Positions 27,156-35,356 of a stretch of DNA of 64,000 bases are shown here, one piece after another. Under the pieces are notes generated by a model that made no database searches, had not been told where the DNA came from, and worked only from the letters and a program-made list of their open reading frames with translations. The DNA comes from Holophagales bacterium (GTDB lineage: Bacteria > Acidobacteriota > Thermoanaerobaculia > Multivoradales > Multivoraceae): the NCBI GenBank assembly GCA_009836625.1, contig VXVC01000004.1:310001-374000 (forward strand), read 5' to 3'. The first letter of the stretch is position 1. Each line of letters starts with the position of its first letter. A program made the position numbers and the translations under genes.

Positions 27156-27742
27156 GCCTCGATGCCTGCAAAGTGGCGTTTCCGATACCAGCGGCGGAAC
27201 ACGTACTCGCCTCCAAGCAACAGTCCGATCAGCAGGTAGCTGATCAGTCCGTTGTAGATCGTCCAGACGCCGGTCGATGCCGCAAAGGCCGTGTACATTG
27301 CGGCGCTGCCATTGAACAAGAAGAAGACGACCCAAACTTGCGTGACGCGCTTCGTGTACGCCGACTTGCGCCGGTCGAACTGCTCCCTGGGATTCGCGAG
27401 CCGCGCGAGACGCTCCGCCGCCGAGGGCGGGCGGATCAGGGTCCATACAAACCAGGCACCACCTGCGGCATTGACGAGAACAGGATACAGCTTTACCCAC
27501 TCCCAACGAGCATCCAGAACGGCCACCATGCAGAACAGGGCCAACAGGACCAGCAGGAGCGTCCGGTGCTTGTGGTGGATGGAACTCCCGGTCGCGATTC
27601 GGGTGGCGCCCAGGATGCCCAGACCGACAATCATCAAGGCAGGCGACACGCGGTCCAGCAGCAGGTAGACCAGGAAGGGATAGGAAAGGAGCGCCAGCGC
27701 CGTGACGGCGTTCAAGGGCGCTGCGTTGAGGAACGTCGCCAA
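27131..27742 (-). CDS. COG4648-type membrane protein of aryl polyene clusters
   Basis: A 203-residue protein with about six transmembrane helices, for example LALLSYPFLVYLLLDRVSP and YNGLISYLLIGLLLGGEYVF. It has the charged cytoplasmic segment ANPREQFDRRKSAYTKRVTQ. The C-terminal FRRWYRKRHFAG is typical of the COG4648 family, which is almost always found next to the ACP or ligase genes of aryl polyene loci. Function unknown. The start is TTG, and an ATG-started 48-codon frame ends 10 bases upstream. Confidence 0.82.
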   Translation of the reverse strand: MATFLNAAPLNAVTALALLSYPFLVYLLLDRVSPALMIVGLGILGATRIATGSSIHHKHRTLLLVLLALFCMVAVLDARWEWVKLYPVLVNAAGGAWFVWTLIRPPSAAERLARLANPREQFDRRKSAYTKRVTQVWVVFFLFNGSAAMYTAFAASTGVWTIYNGLISYLLIGLLLGGEYVFRRWYRKRHFAGIEACRSATIS

Positions 27743-27752
27743 CCTCAGAACC

Positions 27753-27899
27753 TCACCAAGGTGCAGGCTCGCCGAACAGCCCCGCCAGCGCGCGGTTGAT
27801 GACGTCGGTGGCGGTTGAGGCTGAGCGCATGGGACTTCCGGGTTGGGCGCGCTCCCAGGCGACGTTGCCCGGAACGGCGGATAGGATATCGCCGGTCAT
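27753..27899 (-). CDS. possible small ORF (48 aa) upstream of COG4648 gene
   Basis: An ATG at 27899 opens a 48-codon frame (MTGDILSAVPGNVAWERAQP at the start) that ends 10 bases before the TTG start of the membrane-protein gene. No ribosome binding site precedes it and the peptide resembles nothing I know. It could be a coupling leader or chance. It occupies most of the divergent gap between the two halves of the cluster. Confidence 0.2.
   Translation of the reverse strand: MTGDILSAVPGNVAWERAQPGSPMRSASTATDVINRALAGLFGEPAPW
27882..27887 (+). promoter_or_regulatory. candidate -10 box for ketosynthase operon
   Basis: TAGGAT lies about 100 bases before the GTG at 27990, in the 247-base divergent region that must hold promoters for both the plus-strand ketosynthase operon and the minus-strand membrane-protein operon. 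Confidence 0.25.
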
Positions 27900-27989
27900 G
27901 AGCCCACGTCCAGGAGAGCGCTGGTTTGGGCCTTGGCTGCCTGGAGCGAGACCCCCGCTGTCCCGCCGCGTTCCGTTGGAGGCTACCCT

Positions 27990-29147
27990 GTGAGCGTGTA
28001 CGTGAAGGCCTACACCCTGACCTCAGCGTTGGGGGCGGGGATCGGTGCCTTGCGGGCCTCTCTCCGAGCGAACCGAACTGGTCTGGATGACCGGGAGTGG
28101 CCGGGCAGCGACGTTCCGTGCTTTCTCGGCCGGGTCGATCTGCCGGAGTCGGTCGAAGTACCGCCGGATCGATGGAGCCAGAACACGCGTCTCGTGGAGT
28201 TCGGGCTGCAGCAGGACAGTTTCGCCGATGCCGTCGCCGAAGTTCGGGAGCAAGTGGAGCACGATCGCCTGGGGCTCGTCTTGGGCACGAGCACCTCCGC
28301 TATTGACCGGACCGAGGAGGCGTATCGGCGTCTTGAGGACGACAGCGAGTTTCTCCCCCGGTACCGCCAGCCCGAGGTGCACAATCCCCATGCTCCGACG
28401 GCCTTCGCGGCCGAACGGTTGGGAATCGAGGGTCCGAGGATCACAGTCAGCGCCGCTTGCGCGTCCAGCGCCAAGGTGTTCGCCATCGCGAAGCGCTGGC
28501 TGGAGCAGGATCTCGTCGATGCCGTCGTGGTTGGAGGTGCCGACAGCCTCTGCCTCAGCGTGATCCACGGGTTCCACTCGCTGCAGCTCGTTTCGCCCGA
28601 GCCTTGCCGACCCTTCTCGGAGGATCGGATGGGCATCAGTCTCGGCGAAGCCGCAGGGTTCGTCCTGTTATCCCGGCAAGCGGCGCCGGGAGATCTTCGG
28701 CTGCTTGGGGCGGGCGAGAGCTGCGACGCGCACCACATGTCCAGCAGCCACCCGGAAGGCCTGGGCGCCCGGCTCGCGATGGAGCGGGCGCTGGCCGACG
28801 CCGGAATCTCGATGAGCGAAGTCGACTACCTGAATCTCCACGGCACCGGAACCCAGGGCAACGACGAGGTCGAAGGAAAAGTGTGTGCGGCGATGATCGA
28901 AGGCGACGTGCTGGCCAGTGCCACGAAGGGCTGGACGGGTCACGCGCTTGGGGCGAGCGGCATCGTGGAGGCAGTGCTGTGCCTTGAGGCCCTCGCCACC
29001 GGCCTCGTGCCGGGCACCAGGAACACGACGACTCCCGATGCACCGTTCGACTTGCTGCTGGAGAACGTGAGACGCCCCATCGATGTCGCGCTGACGAACT
29101 CCTTCGGGTTCGGCGGTTCCAACTGCTCGGTGGCGTTCGGCCGGTGA
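27990..29147 (+). CDS. beta-ketoacyl-ACP synthase (ApeO-like KS of the polyene)
   Basis: A 385-residue ketosynthase. The active triad is intact: Cys157 in SAACASSAKVF, His284 in NLHGTGTQGND and His318 in GWTGHALGASG. It should condense malonyl-ACP units onto the aryl starter. I chose the GTG at 27990 because GGAGG lies 7 bases upstream and similarity begins at once (MSVYVKAYTLTSALG). It overlaps the chain length factor gene by 4 bases, so the pair is probably an obligate heterodimer of the KS-CLF kind described for aryl polyene synthases. Confidence 0.92.
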   Translation: MSVYVKAYTLTSALGAGIGALRASLRANRTGLDDREWPGSDVPCFLGRVDLPESVEVPPDRWSQNTRLVEFGLQQDSFADAVAEVREQVEHDRLGLVLGTSTSAIDRTEEAYRRLEDDSEFLPRYRQPEVHNPHAPTAFAAERLGIEGPRITVSAACASSAKVFAIAKRWLEQDLVDAVVVGGADSLCLSVIHGFHSLQLVSPEPCRPFSEDRMGISLGEAAGFVLLSRQAAPGDLRLLGAGESCDAHHMSSSHPEGLGARLAMERALADAGISMSEVDYLNLHGTGTQGNDEVEGKVCAAMIEGDVLASATKGWTGHALGASGIVEAVLCLEALATGLVPGTRNTTTPDAPFDLLLENVRRPIDVALTNSFGFGGSNCSVAFGR

Positions 29148-29992
29148 CTCGGCCGGCGTTTGGGGTGGCGATCACCGGCGTCGGCCTCTGGACGCGGGGA
29201 TTGACCAACTTCGCCGAGTTCAGGGCAGCAAGAGAGGCTGGTTTCGCCGGTCTCGAGGTCAGCGAGTTCAAGGTGCCAAGACCCGCGTCGTTGCCTGCGC
29301 GAGAGAGGCGCAGAGCTGGCTTGATGATCAATCTGGGCGTCGAGGTCGCCCACCAGGCCTGCGAGGTGGCCGGCGTTTCGAAGGACGCCGTGCCTTCCGT
29401 CTTCGCGTCCGCACTCGGCGACACGGCGGTCACGGAGTACATGTGCCGTCGGCTGGCGCAGCCTACGAAGGTGCTGTCACCGACCAGGTTCCATAACTCG
29501 GTTCACAACGCGGCATCGGGCTACTGGACGATCAGCGCCGGCAATCGCTTGCCGAGCACGTTCGTCGGAGCCTTCCTGGAGAGCTTCGGTGTCGGATTGC
29601 TGGAGGCGGCCAGTCAGTCGGTCGCAGCGCGCGGTCCGGTGCTCTTCGTTGCGTGCGACATCGCGACGACGCCGCCGCTCACTGCCGTCGCGGACGTTCG
29701 ACAGACGCTCGCGGCAGCCTTCGTTCTGGAACCGGCCGCCGGCGTGGCACGGCACCGCCCCTGCCTGCTTGCGGAGATCAGGTTCAGGACGGGCTCGCTC
29801 CGGAAGACCCCTCTTCCCGTCGGTCTGGAGTGGCTAGGGCAGGCGAATCCGATGGGATGCGCGCTGACGCTCGCGGATCGGCTTGCGGTCCCTGAAGGCG
29901 CTCCGTCGCGGCGCGGGTCGCTCTGCTTCGCCGCCGGTCCGTGTTGTGGAGTCGATCTACGTCTTGGCGGCGGTCGTGGCTGGCATGACTGA
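29144..29992 (+). CDS. beta-ketoacyl synthase chain length factor
   Basis: A 282-residue truncated thiolase-fold protein of the chain-length-factor family. It has the diagnostic LSPTRFHNSVHNAASGYWTI segment and no ACxS nucleophile motif. It should pair with the upstream ketosynthase and fix polyene length. It starts at GTG overlapping the ketosynthase stop. Its own stop overlaps the flavoenzyme start. Confidence 0.9.
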   Translation: MTRPAFGVAITGVGLWTRGLTNFAEFRAAREAGFAGLEVSEFKVPRPASLPARERRRAGLMINLGVEVAHQACEVAGVSKDAVPSVFASALGDTAVTEYMCRRLAQPTKVLSPTRFHNSVHNAASGYWTISAGNRLPSTFVGAFLESFGVGLLEAASQSVAARGPVLFVACDIATTPPLTAVADVRQTLAAAFVLEPAAGVARHRPCLLAEIRFRTGSLRKTPLPVGLEWLGQANPMGCALTLADRLAVPEGAPSRRGSLCFAAGPCCGVDLRLGGGRGWHD

Positions 29993-31547
29993 CTCCGTGC
30001 AACGCCACGACGTGTGTATCGTGGGTGGTGGGCTCGCGGGGCTGACCCTCGCTCGCGATCTTGGCCGGCGACTTCCCGCCCTCGACATCGCCGTGGTCGA
30101 GCGCAGCCGCTTTCCGGTGCCCGAGGCCGCGCACAAGGTTGGCGAGTCCACGGTCGAGATTACGTCTCACTACCTGGCTCGGGATCTTGGTCTCGCGGAA
30201 CACCTCGATCGCGAGCAGTTGCGGAAGTTCGGTCTGCGCCTTTTCTGCCGAGGCGACGTCCCCATCGCCCGCGATGTGGCCGCCTATGACGAGATCGGAC
30301 CGAGCGCACCGCTTCCGATACCCACGTACCAACTGGACCGGGGCCGCTTCGAGAATCATCTGGCCCGGACCTGGAGCGGGGTCGGCGCGCTTCACGATGG
30401 AACCACGGTGCGGTCGATTGAAGTCCACCGCGGGGCGCACCGGGTCGTCCTTCGGAACCCGGGCGAGGGAAGGGAGACGACGCTCCGTTGCAGGTACCTG
30501 ATCGACGCCAGCGGTCGTCGCGGGTTTCTACGCCGGTCCCGAGGGACCGCGCGTCCGGCTCGTCACCGGCACCACGCCGTCTGGTTCCGGCTTCGCGGGA
30601 GAGTGGACGTCGAGTCGCTGAGCACCGACGGCGACTGGCTGTCCCGATGTTCAGGGGAACTTCCGCGCTGCGCCAGCACCGTTCACTTCACCGGTCCGGG
30701 ATACTGGCTCTGGCTGATTCCGCTTGCTTCCGGAGCGACCAGCGTGGGCCTCGTCTTCGATCCCGCGCGAGTGCCTCTGGATGAAGTCCGCGGTCGCGCC
30801 GACCTGGTGCGCTGGCTGCGCCTGGAACACCCGCTGGTGGCCGCCGAACTGGCTGACGGGGAGGCTCTCGACCACTGCGTCTTGCAAAACTACGCCGTCG
30901 GCAACTCCCAGGTGTTCTCGGAAGACGGTTGGGCGACGACTGGCGACGCCAGCCTGTTCGCCGATCCCTTCTACTCGCCCGGCGGCGACTTCATCGCCTT
31001 GGCCAACACCTATGTGGTCGACCTGATCGCGCGCGGATTCCCGGCCGAGCGGGTGGACAACTACCAGCGGAACTACCAGGCCTTCTTCCTGAACACGATG
31101 CTCTTGTACCGCGGGCAGTACGCGGGATTCGGAGACCGGAGATTGATCGTCGCGAAGACCCTGTGGGACTACGCATTCTACTGGTCGATCCTCGCCAAGC
31201 TGTTCTTCTCGGGCAGGTTCACCGACCTGGAGTTCATGCGGCGCAACGAGAACTTGTTGCAGCGGGCCGCGGCCCTGCACGCTCGCGTGCAGAGGCTGTT
31301 CCGCGACCAAGCCGCGAACGCCCGTCGCGTGGGCGGCGAAGGCCGCTTCTTCGACCACCACGCCGTGCCTCTGTTCCACGAGTTGCAGCTCGATCTGGTG
31401 GAAGGCGACCCGGGCGACGACGAGAAGCGGTTGACACGTAACGTCGAGCGGCTGCAAGCGGCGGCGACCGGTGTCCGATGCATCCTGGGGGAGGATGCGG
31501 ACGGCTTCGCGGGGCGGTCGCTCGGTCAGGTTCCGGGCTTCGGATAG
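29985..31547 (+). CDS. FAD-dependent oxidoreductase / halogenase-like protein
   Basis: A 520-residue flavoprotein starting ATG at 29985, overlapping the previous stop. The FAD-binding motif is VGGGLAGL (Gly14, Gly16, Gly19). The second FAD region is GDASLFADPFYSPGGD. It also has WLWLIP (Trp241, Trp243, Pro246), which matches the WxWxIP motif of flavin-dependent halogenases. Lys81 in LRKFGLRLF is placed like their catalytic lysine. Related proteins occur in aryl polyene clusters, and xanthomonadins are brominated. Monooxygenase or desaturase activity is an alternative. It ends in a 22-base tail-to-tail overlap with the exporter gene. Confidence 0.85.
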   Translation: MTDSVQRHDVCIVGGGLAGLTLARDLGRRLPALDIAVVERSRFPVPEAAHKVGESTVEITSHYLARDLGLAEHLDREQLRKFGLRLFCRGDVPIARDVAAYDEIGPSAPLPIPTYQLDRGRFENHLARTWSGVGALHDGTTVRSIEVHRGAHRVVLRNPGEGRETTLRCRYLIDASGRRGFLRRSRGTARPARHRHHAVWFRLRGRVDVESLSTDGDWLSRCSGELPRCASTVHFTGPGYWLWLIPLASGATSVGLVFDPARVPLDEVRGRADLVRWLRLEHPLVAAELADGEALDHCVLQNYAVGNSQVFSEDGWATTGDASLFADPFYSPGGDFIALANTYVVDLIARGFPAERVDNYQRNYQAFFLNTMLLYRGQYAGFGDRRLIVAKTLWDYAFYWSILAKLFFSGRFTDLEFMRRNENLLQRAAALHARVQRLFRDQAANARRVGGEGRFFDHHAVPLFHELQLDLVEGDPGDDEKRLTRNVERLQAAATGVRCILGEDADGFAGRSLGQVPGFG

Positions 31548-33757
31548 CGTCCGAAGCGCGTCAGGAAGTACGCCGCAGCCACTCCGGCCGCGACCGTCTG
31601 GCCGATTCCTGCGAGAACCGGAATCCTGGAGAAGGCCAGGAGCGCGAAAACGACGAAGCTAGAGAGCGCACAGATCAATACCGCGGCTTCCGTTTCGAGG
31701 GCGTCCGCCGGGTCGGCCGGCGTTCGGCTGTGAAACAGACCGTAGTCCAGACTGAGCCCGGCTACGAGTGCCAGCGCCATCAGGTCGAAAGGCGAGAGAC
31801 CACCCCGCAGCCATACTCCGAGACATGCAGAGACCGCCAACGCGGCGGCGACGTTCCCGAGCAACCAGACCGAACGACGGCGATCCCGGGTCAACAACCA
31901 GAGAGCGACCCCCGCGGCCGAGAGCGCAGCCGTGAGCAGGATCGAGATTCTGTTCCGGAGGTCCACCACGAGTGTGCGGGAAGCTTCCACGAGGTCGACG
32001 AGCTGAACCCCGTCCAGGCCGTTCAGCCTGTCGGCTACGGCATCGTGGTCGGTGATACCGCTCAGGAACGTGAGACTCATCCAGCCCGCGGACGTGTCCA
32101 GGACGTAGAGCCCTGTCAGTGAGGCGAGTTCCGGGTGGTTCAGCAGATCGTCGACCGAGAGCCACTCCGGACTTCGTTCGAAGGCGACGGCATCGTCATG
32201 GAAAGGCAGGAACGCGTCCCCGCCGAAGGACAGTTCGGCCGCGGCGTGTGCGAATGCGCCCGCCCGTATGCCGCCGCCGGCAAGGAACTGGCGGATTCCG
32301 TCCATTCGCTCGCTCTGGCGCGATCTGCTGGGCAGCAGCGGCGAGATGCTCCGGTGAGCCTCGAGTTCACCAGCCAGTAGCGCATCGTCGAGACGTGCGG
32401 CGGCTGCTTCCGTGAGCCGAAGGGCGGCCTCAAGATCCGCGGCGCGGGTCGCCGCCACATGACGCATGTTGTTGGTCCCCACTTGGCGGCGAAGTTCCGC
32501 GTCGGTGGCCAGCGTTTCCCTGGGTATCGGCGTCAGCGCGTCGAGGTCGTCCAGGAACGGGCCGCGCGCGGCCAGCGGCAGCGCGGCGGCCGTCGCGACG
32601 ACGACCCAGGGCCAGAGACGCAGCACGGTGTCACCGGCGGGAGCCGCCCTGCCCGTCGTCGGTGGCAGCGCGGACCTCGCGGTTCCCGCGGTCAACCAGG
32701 CGGTTGCCAGCGCGGCCACCGCGAGCCCCGAGAGGGCGAACACGCCAAGCTGCTGGAGTCCCGCAGCGCCGCCGACCAGGAACACGGAGTAGGCGATCAA
32801 CGTACTGCCCACACCGAGGCGAAGCGTCGCCCATACGGCACCCGGGTTCGACCGGTGGCTGAGAGCATGAAGGGGGTAGTCCACTGCGACTCCCAGAAGA
32901 GTGAAGCCGAAGGCGAGCGCGATGCCGTGAACCTGTTCGTAGACGAGAGAGGAGACTCCGAGGCCTGCCGCTGCGCCCGCGAGCATGGGCGCTCCGGCGG
33001 CGACGACTGCTGCAGGCGCACGGAAGTGCCAGAAAAGAAGAAGCGCCAGCGCGACGGTGGCCAGCAAGCTGAACAGCTTCGCTTCTTGCTGTGTTCTGGC
33101 CTGCAGATCGACGCTGTAGACGCCGCTGCCGTACAGCCGGGGGTCGTCGAAACCATGTCTGCCCAACGTCCGCCTCACGTCCGCGAGCAACTCGGCATGG
33201 GCGCCGATGTCGAACATGGCGGCCGCCGGGACAATCAGGAGCAAGCGCCTGTCGCCGTTTCCGAACAGATCTCGCGCGGGGGCCATCCGTTCGAGAGCCG
33301 AAACGCTCGCCAGCAAGGGGTCGGCGGCGATCATTTCCAGCGCGGCGTCCGAGTCGGCCAGCGCCGAGTCGGCCAGGCGGGCTTCCAGGACCTCGCGCCA
33401 GGCGTCTTCGCCAGCGGGAAGGTCCTGGAGCAGCAGCCGTTTGCGCCAGATCGGCAGGGGGATCAGATTCGGTTCGAGCACATCCGGCTCCGGAAGGACG
33501 CGACGGGCCAGCGGTAGCGCTCGCAGGTCGGCGGCGACCGCTTCGGTCGCGGCTTCCGAGGCCTCCGGCAGAACTACGTAGACTGCGTCGGCACCCGAAA
33601 CCTGGCCCAGGCGTTCCACCAGCAGACGCTGGCCGGGATCAGCGGGTTCTGGCAGGAAGGAAGCGAGGTCGTAGCCGATCGAGAGATCAAGCGTCGCCGC
33701 GCCGGCGACAACCGCAGCAAGGACCAGGAGGACAGTCGTGCGGCGGGCGAGCGTCAA
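31526..33757 (-). CDS. MMPL/RND family lipid exporter
   Basis: A 743-residue exporter with two RND-like halves, each an N-terminal helix, a large periplasmic loop and a bundle of about five helices. The first bundle begins LFSLLATVALALLLFWHFRA and includes FGFTLLGVAVDYPLHALSHR, with the intramembrane Asp-Tyr typical of MMPL proteins. The second contains AGLSLDYGLFHSR. In aryl polyene loci the MMPL protein, with the LolA-like partner, is thought to move the lipid-like pigment out of the inner membrane. It ends 2 bases before the LolA-like gene on the same strand. Confidence 0.92.
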   Translation of the reverse strand: MTLARRTTVLLVLAAVVAGAATLDLSIGYDLASFLPEPADPGQRLLVERLGQVSGADAVYVVLPEASEAATEAVAADLRALPLARRVLPEPDVLEPNLIPLPIWRKRLLLQDLPAGEDAWREVLEARLADSALADSDAALEMIAADPLLASVSALERMAPARDLFGNGDRRLLLIVPAAAMFDIGAHAELLADVRRTLGRHGFDDPRLYGSGVYSVDLQARTQQEAKLFSLLATVALALLLFWHFRAPAAVVAAGAPMLAGAAAGLGVSSLVYEQVHGIALAFGFTLLGVAVDYPLHALSHRSNPGAVWATLRLGVGSTLIAYSVFLVGGAAGLQQLGVFALSGLAVAALATAWLTAGTARSALPPTTGRAAPAGDTVLRLWPWVVVATAAALPLAARGPFLDDLDALTPIPRETLATDAELRRQVGTNNMRHVAATRAADLEAALRLTEAAAARLDDALLAGELEAHRSISPLLPSRSRQSERMDGIRQFLAGGGIRAGAFAHAAAELSFGGDAFLPFHDDAVAFERSPEWLSVDDLLNHPELASLTGLYVLDTSAGWMSLTFLSGITDHDAVADRLNGLDGVQLVDLVEASRTLVVDLRNRISILLTAALSAAGVALWLLTRDRRRSVWLLGNVAAALAVSACLGVWLRGGLSPFDLMALALVAGLSLDYGLFHSRTPADPADALETEAAVLICALSSFVVFALLAFSRIPVLAGIGQTVAAGVAAAYFLTRFGRYPKPGT

Positions 33758-33759
33758 GA

Positions 33760-34431
33760 TCAGTTGACGCTCTCGTCGCCTCGGGCTGGGAAGAGAAGCC
33801 GGATCTCCCGCCAGTTCTTGGCCCCGCGGCTCAGGTGCAGGAAGGCGAGTCGCCGGCCCGCGCCGCGCAGGCGCACGGAGACGAGTTCACGGCGCAACCT
33901 GGAATCCCGCGGAACCAGCTGAATCTCCCAAGCATGGCCTTCGGCGGACTGATGGAGCGAGGTCAAGGTGGAGTCGAACCTCCGCCGGAGTTCCGAGACG
34001 TCGCCGGACAGTACGTCGAGGATGATCGCCAGCACGAGGTGAGCGCCTCGGTCGCGGTCCAGCTTGCGCCGCCGCTCGGTTCCATTGTCGAGCGCGACGT
34101 CCCGGTCTCCCGCATCGGTTTGTCGCCGGTGCGGACGACGCAGGACCAGCCGGTCGCCTTCGATCCTGCGTTCCTCGAGGCGAGGGGCATGCACTCGCAT
34201 GACGGCGATGCCGTCGCTCGTGAGCCAGAGCTCGCCGCGCTGTTCGGCCGGTGCGCGCAAGAGTCGATTCAGATGCCGCTCGGCGAAGGCGACGCGTTCC
34301 TCCCGCGGGAATCTCAGATCCGCGAGCCGCTTCCAGGCCGTCTCGTCGGCGGCGGCGGGAAGTGCAGCCGAGAGGGCAAGGGCGGCGGCGACCACCCGCC
34401 CGACGCGGCCTGCGTCAGGCTGTCGTGCCAT
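33760..34431 (-). CDS. LolA-like outer-membrane lipoprotein carrier protein
   Basis: A 223-residue periplasmic protein with a signal peptide (residues 1-28, ending ALPAAADE). Mixed beta-strands typical of the LolA fold follow, for example GELWLTSDGIAVMRVHAPRL and AWEIQLVPRD. Paired with the MMPL exporter it should carry the polyene lipid across the periplasm. I chose the ATG at 34431, which gives the cleanest signal peptide. An ATG at 34458 is possible. It overlaps the acyltransferase gene by 17 bases. Confidence 0.8.
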   Translation of the reverse strand: MARQPDAGRVGRVVAAALALSAALPAAADETAWKRLADLRFPREERVAFAERHLNRLLRAPAEQRGELWLTSDGIAVMRVHAPRLEERRIEGDRLVLRRPHRRQTDAGDRDVALDNGTERRRKLDRDRGAHLVLAIILDVLSGDVSELRRRFDSTLTSLHQSAEGHAWEIQLVPRDSRLRRELVSVRLRGAGRRLAFLHLSRGAKNWREIRLLFPARGDESVN

Positions 34432-35356
34432 TGCCGGACTGGTGCGCCTCGGTCGCATGTTGCGCCCAGAAGTCGAAGAAGTTGAACCAGGAGAACGGAG
34501 CCGCACGGACGTGGCGCTCAAGTCTCTCCGCGTATCCCCGGGCCAGCGCCGCGATCGTGCTCGCTCGTTGTGATCTAGGTATGTGGCCGCCGGTCCACAG
34601 AACCTCGCAGTGGACCTCATACCCGGGCGGATCCAGTCTGCAGAAGATGCAGATGATGGGCGCTTTGAAGGCACAGGCCACGAGGTACGGGCCGAGCGGG
34701 AAGGCCGCTTGGCCGCCGAGGAAGGGAAGCGACAGGGTCCGGTCTCCGGGCCGGCACCGATCCGCCATGAACCCGACCCACTCGCCGTCACGGAGCGCTT
34801 CCGCGATCGAGACGCCGAGCGCTGCCGCGCCCTGTTCCGAGTCGATGATCCGCTTGGCCATCGCCGGATCGACCTCCTCCATGACGCTGACGAAACGGGC
34901 GTTGACGCCCTTGTCCAGGACGATGCGAATTCCGAACTCCCGACGGTCCGCGTCGACGATCCTGGGAGCGTCGAACGAACCGAAGTGCGCTGTCACGAAG
35001 ACGCCCGCGCTGTGGTCCTCCATCACCTCTTGGATTCGCTCGTCGCGGACGAACCTGACTTCCCTCGCCGCCGGGCTACGACTGAGAGCGAAGAAGCGAT
35101 CCGTCGCGACTCGGGCGAAGCTGAGGAAGTGTCGCAGTACGTCGGTTTCGCGTGCCGGCCTCTTCAAGGCTCGGCTCAAGAAGGCTCGGGAGGCTCTGCG
35201 TTCCGGGGCACGCACGAGATAGAAGTACAGGACGGTCGGGTAGAGCAGGAAGTGAATGACCCTGCGGCCCAACCGTCGAGCCACCCATGCCGCGGTGCGA
35301 ATGGCGAGCCGGCTGCCTGCTTCGGAACGCGCCTGCCAGTGGACCGCATCAGTCAT
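34415..35356 (-). CDS. LpxL/HtrB-type lysophospholipid acyltransferase
   Basis: A 313-residue protein from the ATG at 35356 (MTDAVHWQAR), or 320 from 35377. The catalytic His/Asp pair is in VFVTAHFGSFDAPRIVDAD. Later conserved segments are WVGFMADRCRPGDRTLSLPF and FFDFWAQHA. The family transfers acyl chains from ACP to lipids. In aryl polyene clusters the related domain is fused behind a glycosyltransferase, while here it stands alone. It is downstream of the aryl ligase with an 8-base overlap. Confidence 0.87.
   Translation of the reverse strand: MTDAVHWQARSEAGSRLAIRTAAWVARRLGRRVIHFLLYPTVLYFYLVRAPERRASRAFLSRALKRPARETDVLRHFLSFARVATDRFFALSRSPAAREVRFVRDERIQEVMEDHSAGVFVTAHFGSFDAPRIVDADRREFGIRIVLDKGVNARFVSVMEEVDPAMAKRIIDSEQGAAALGVSIAEALRDGEWVGFMADRCRPGDRTLSLPFLGGQAAFPLGPYLVACAFKAPIICIFCRLDPPGYEVHCEVLWTGGHIPRSQRASTIAALARGYAERLERHVRAAPFSWFNFFDFWAQHATEAHQSGNGTTA

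Noticed and set aside
27796..27993. 65-codon plus-strand frame in the divergent gap before the ketosynthase
   Set aside because: No ribosome binding site and no recognisable protein; it runs out of frame into the ketosynthase start.
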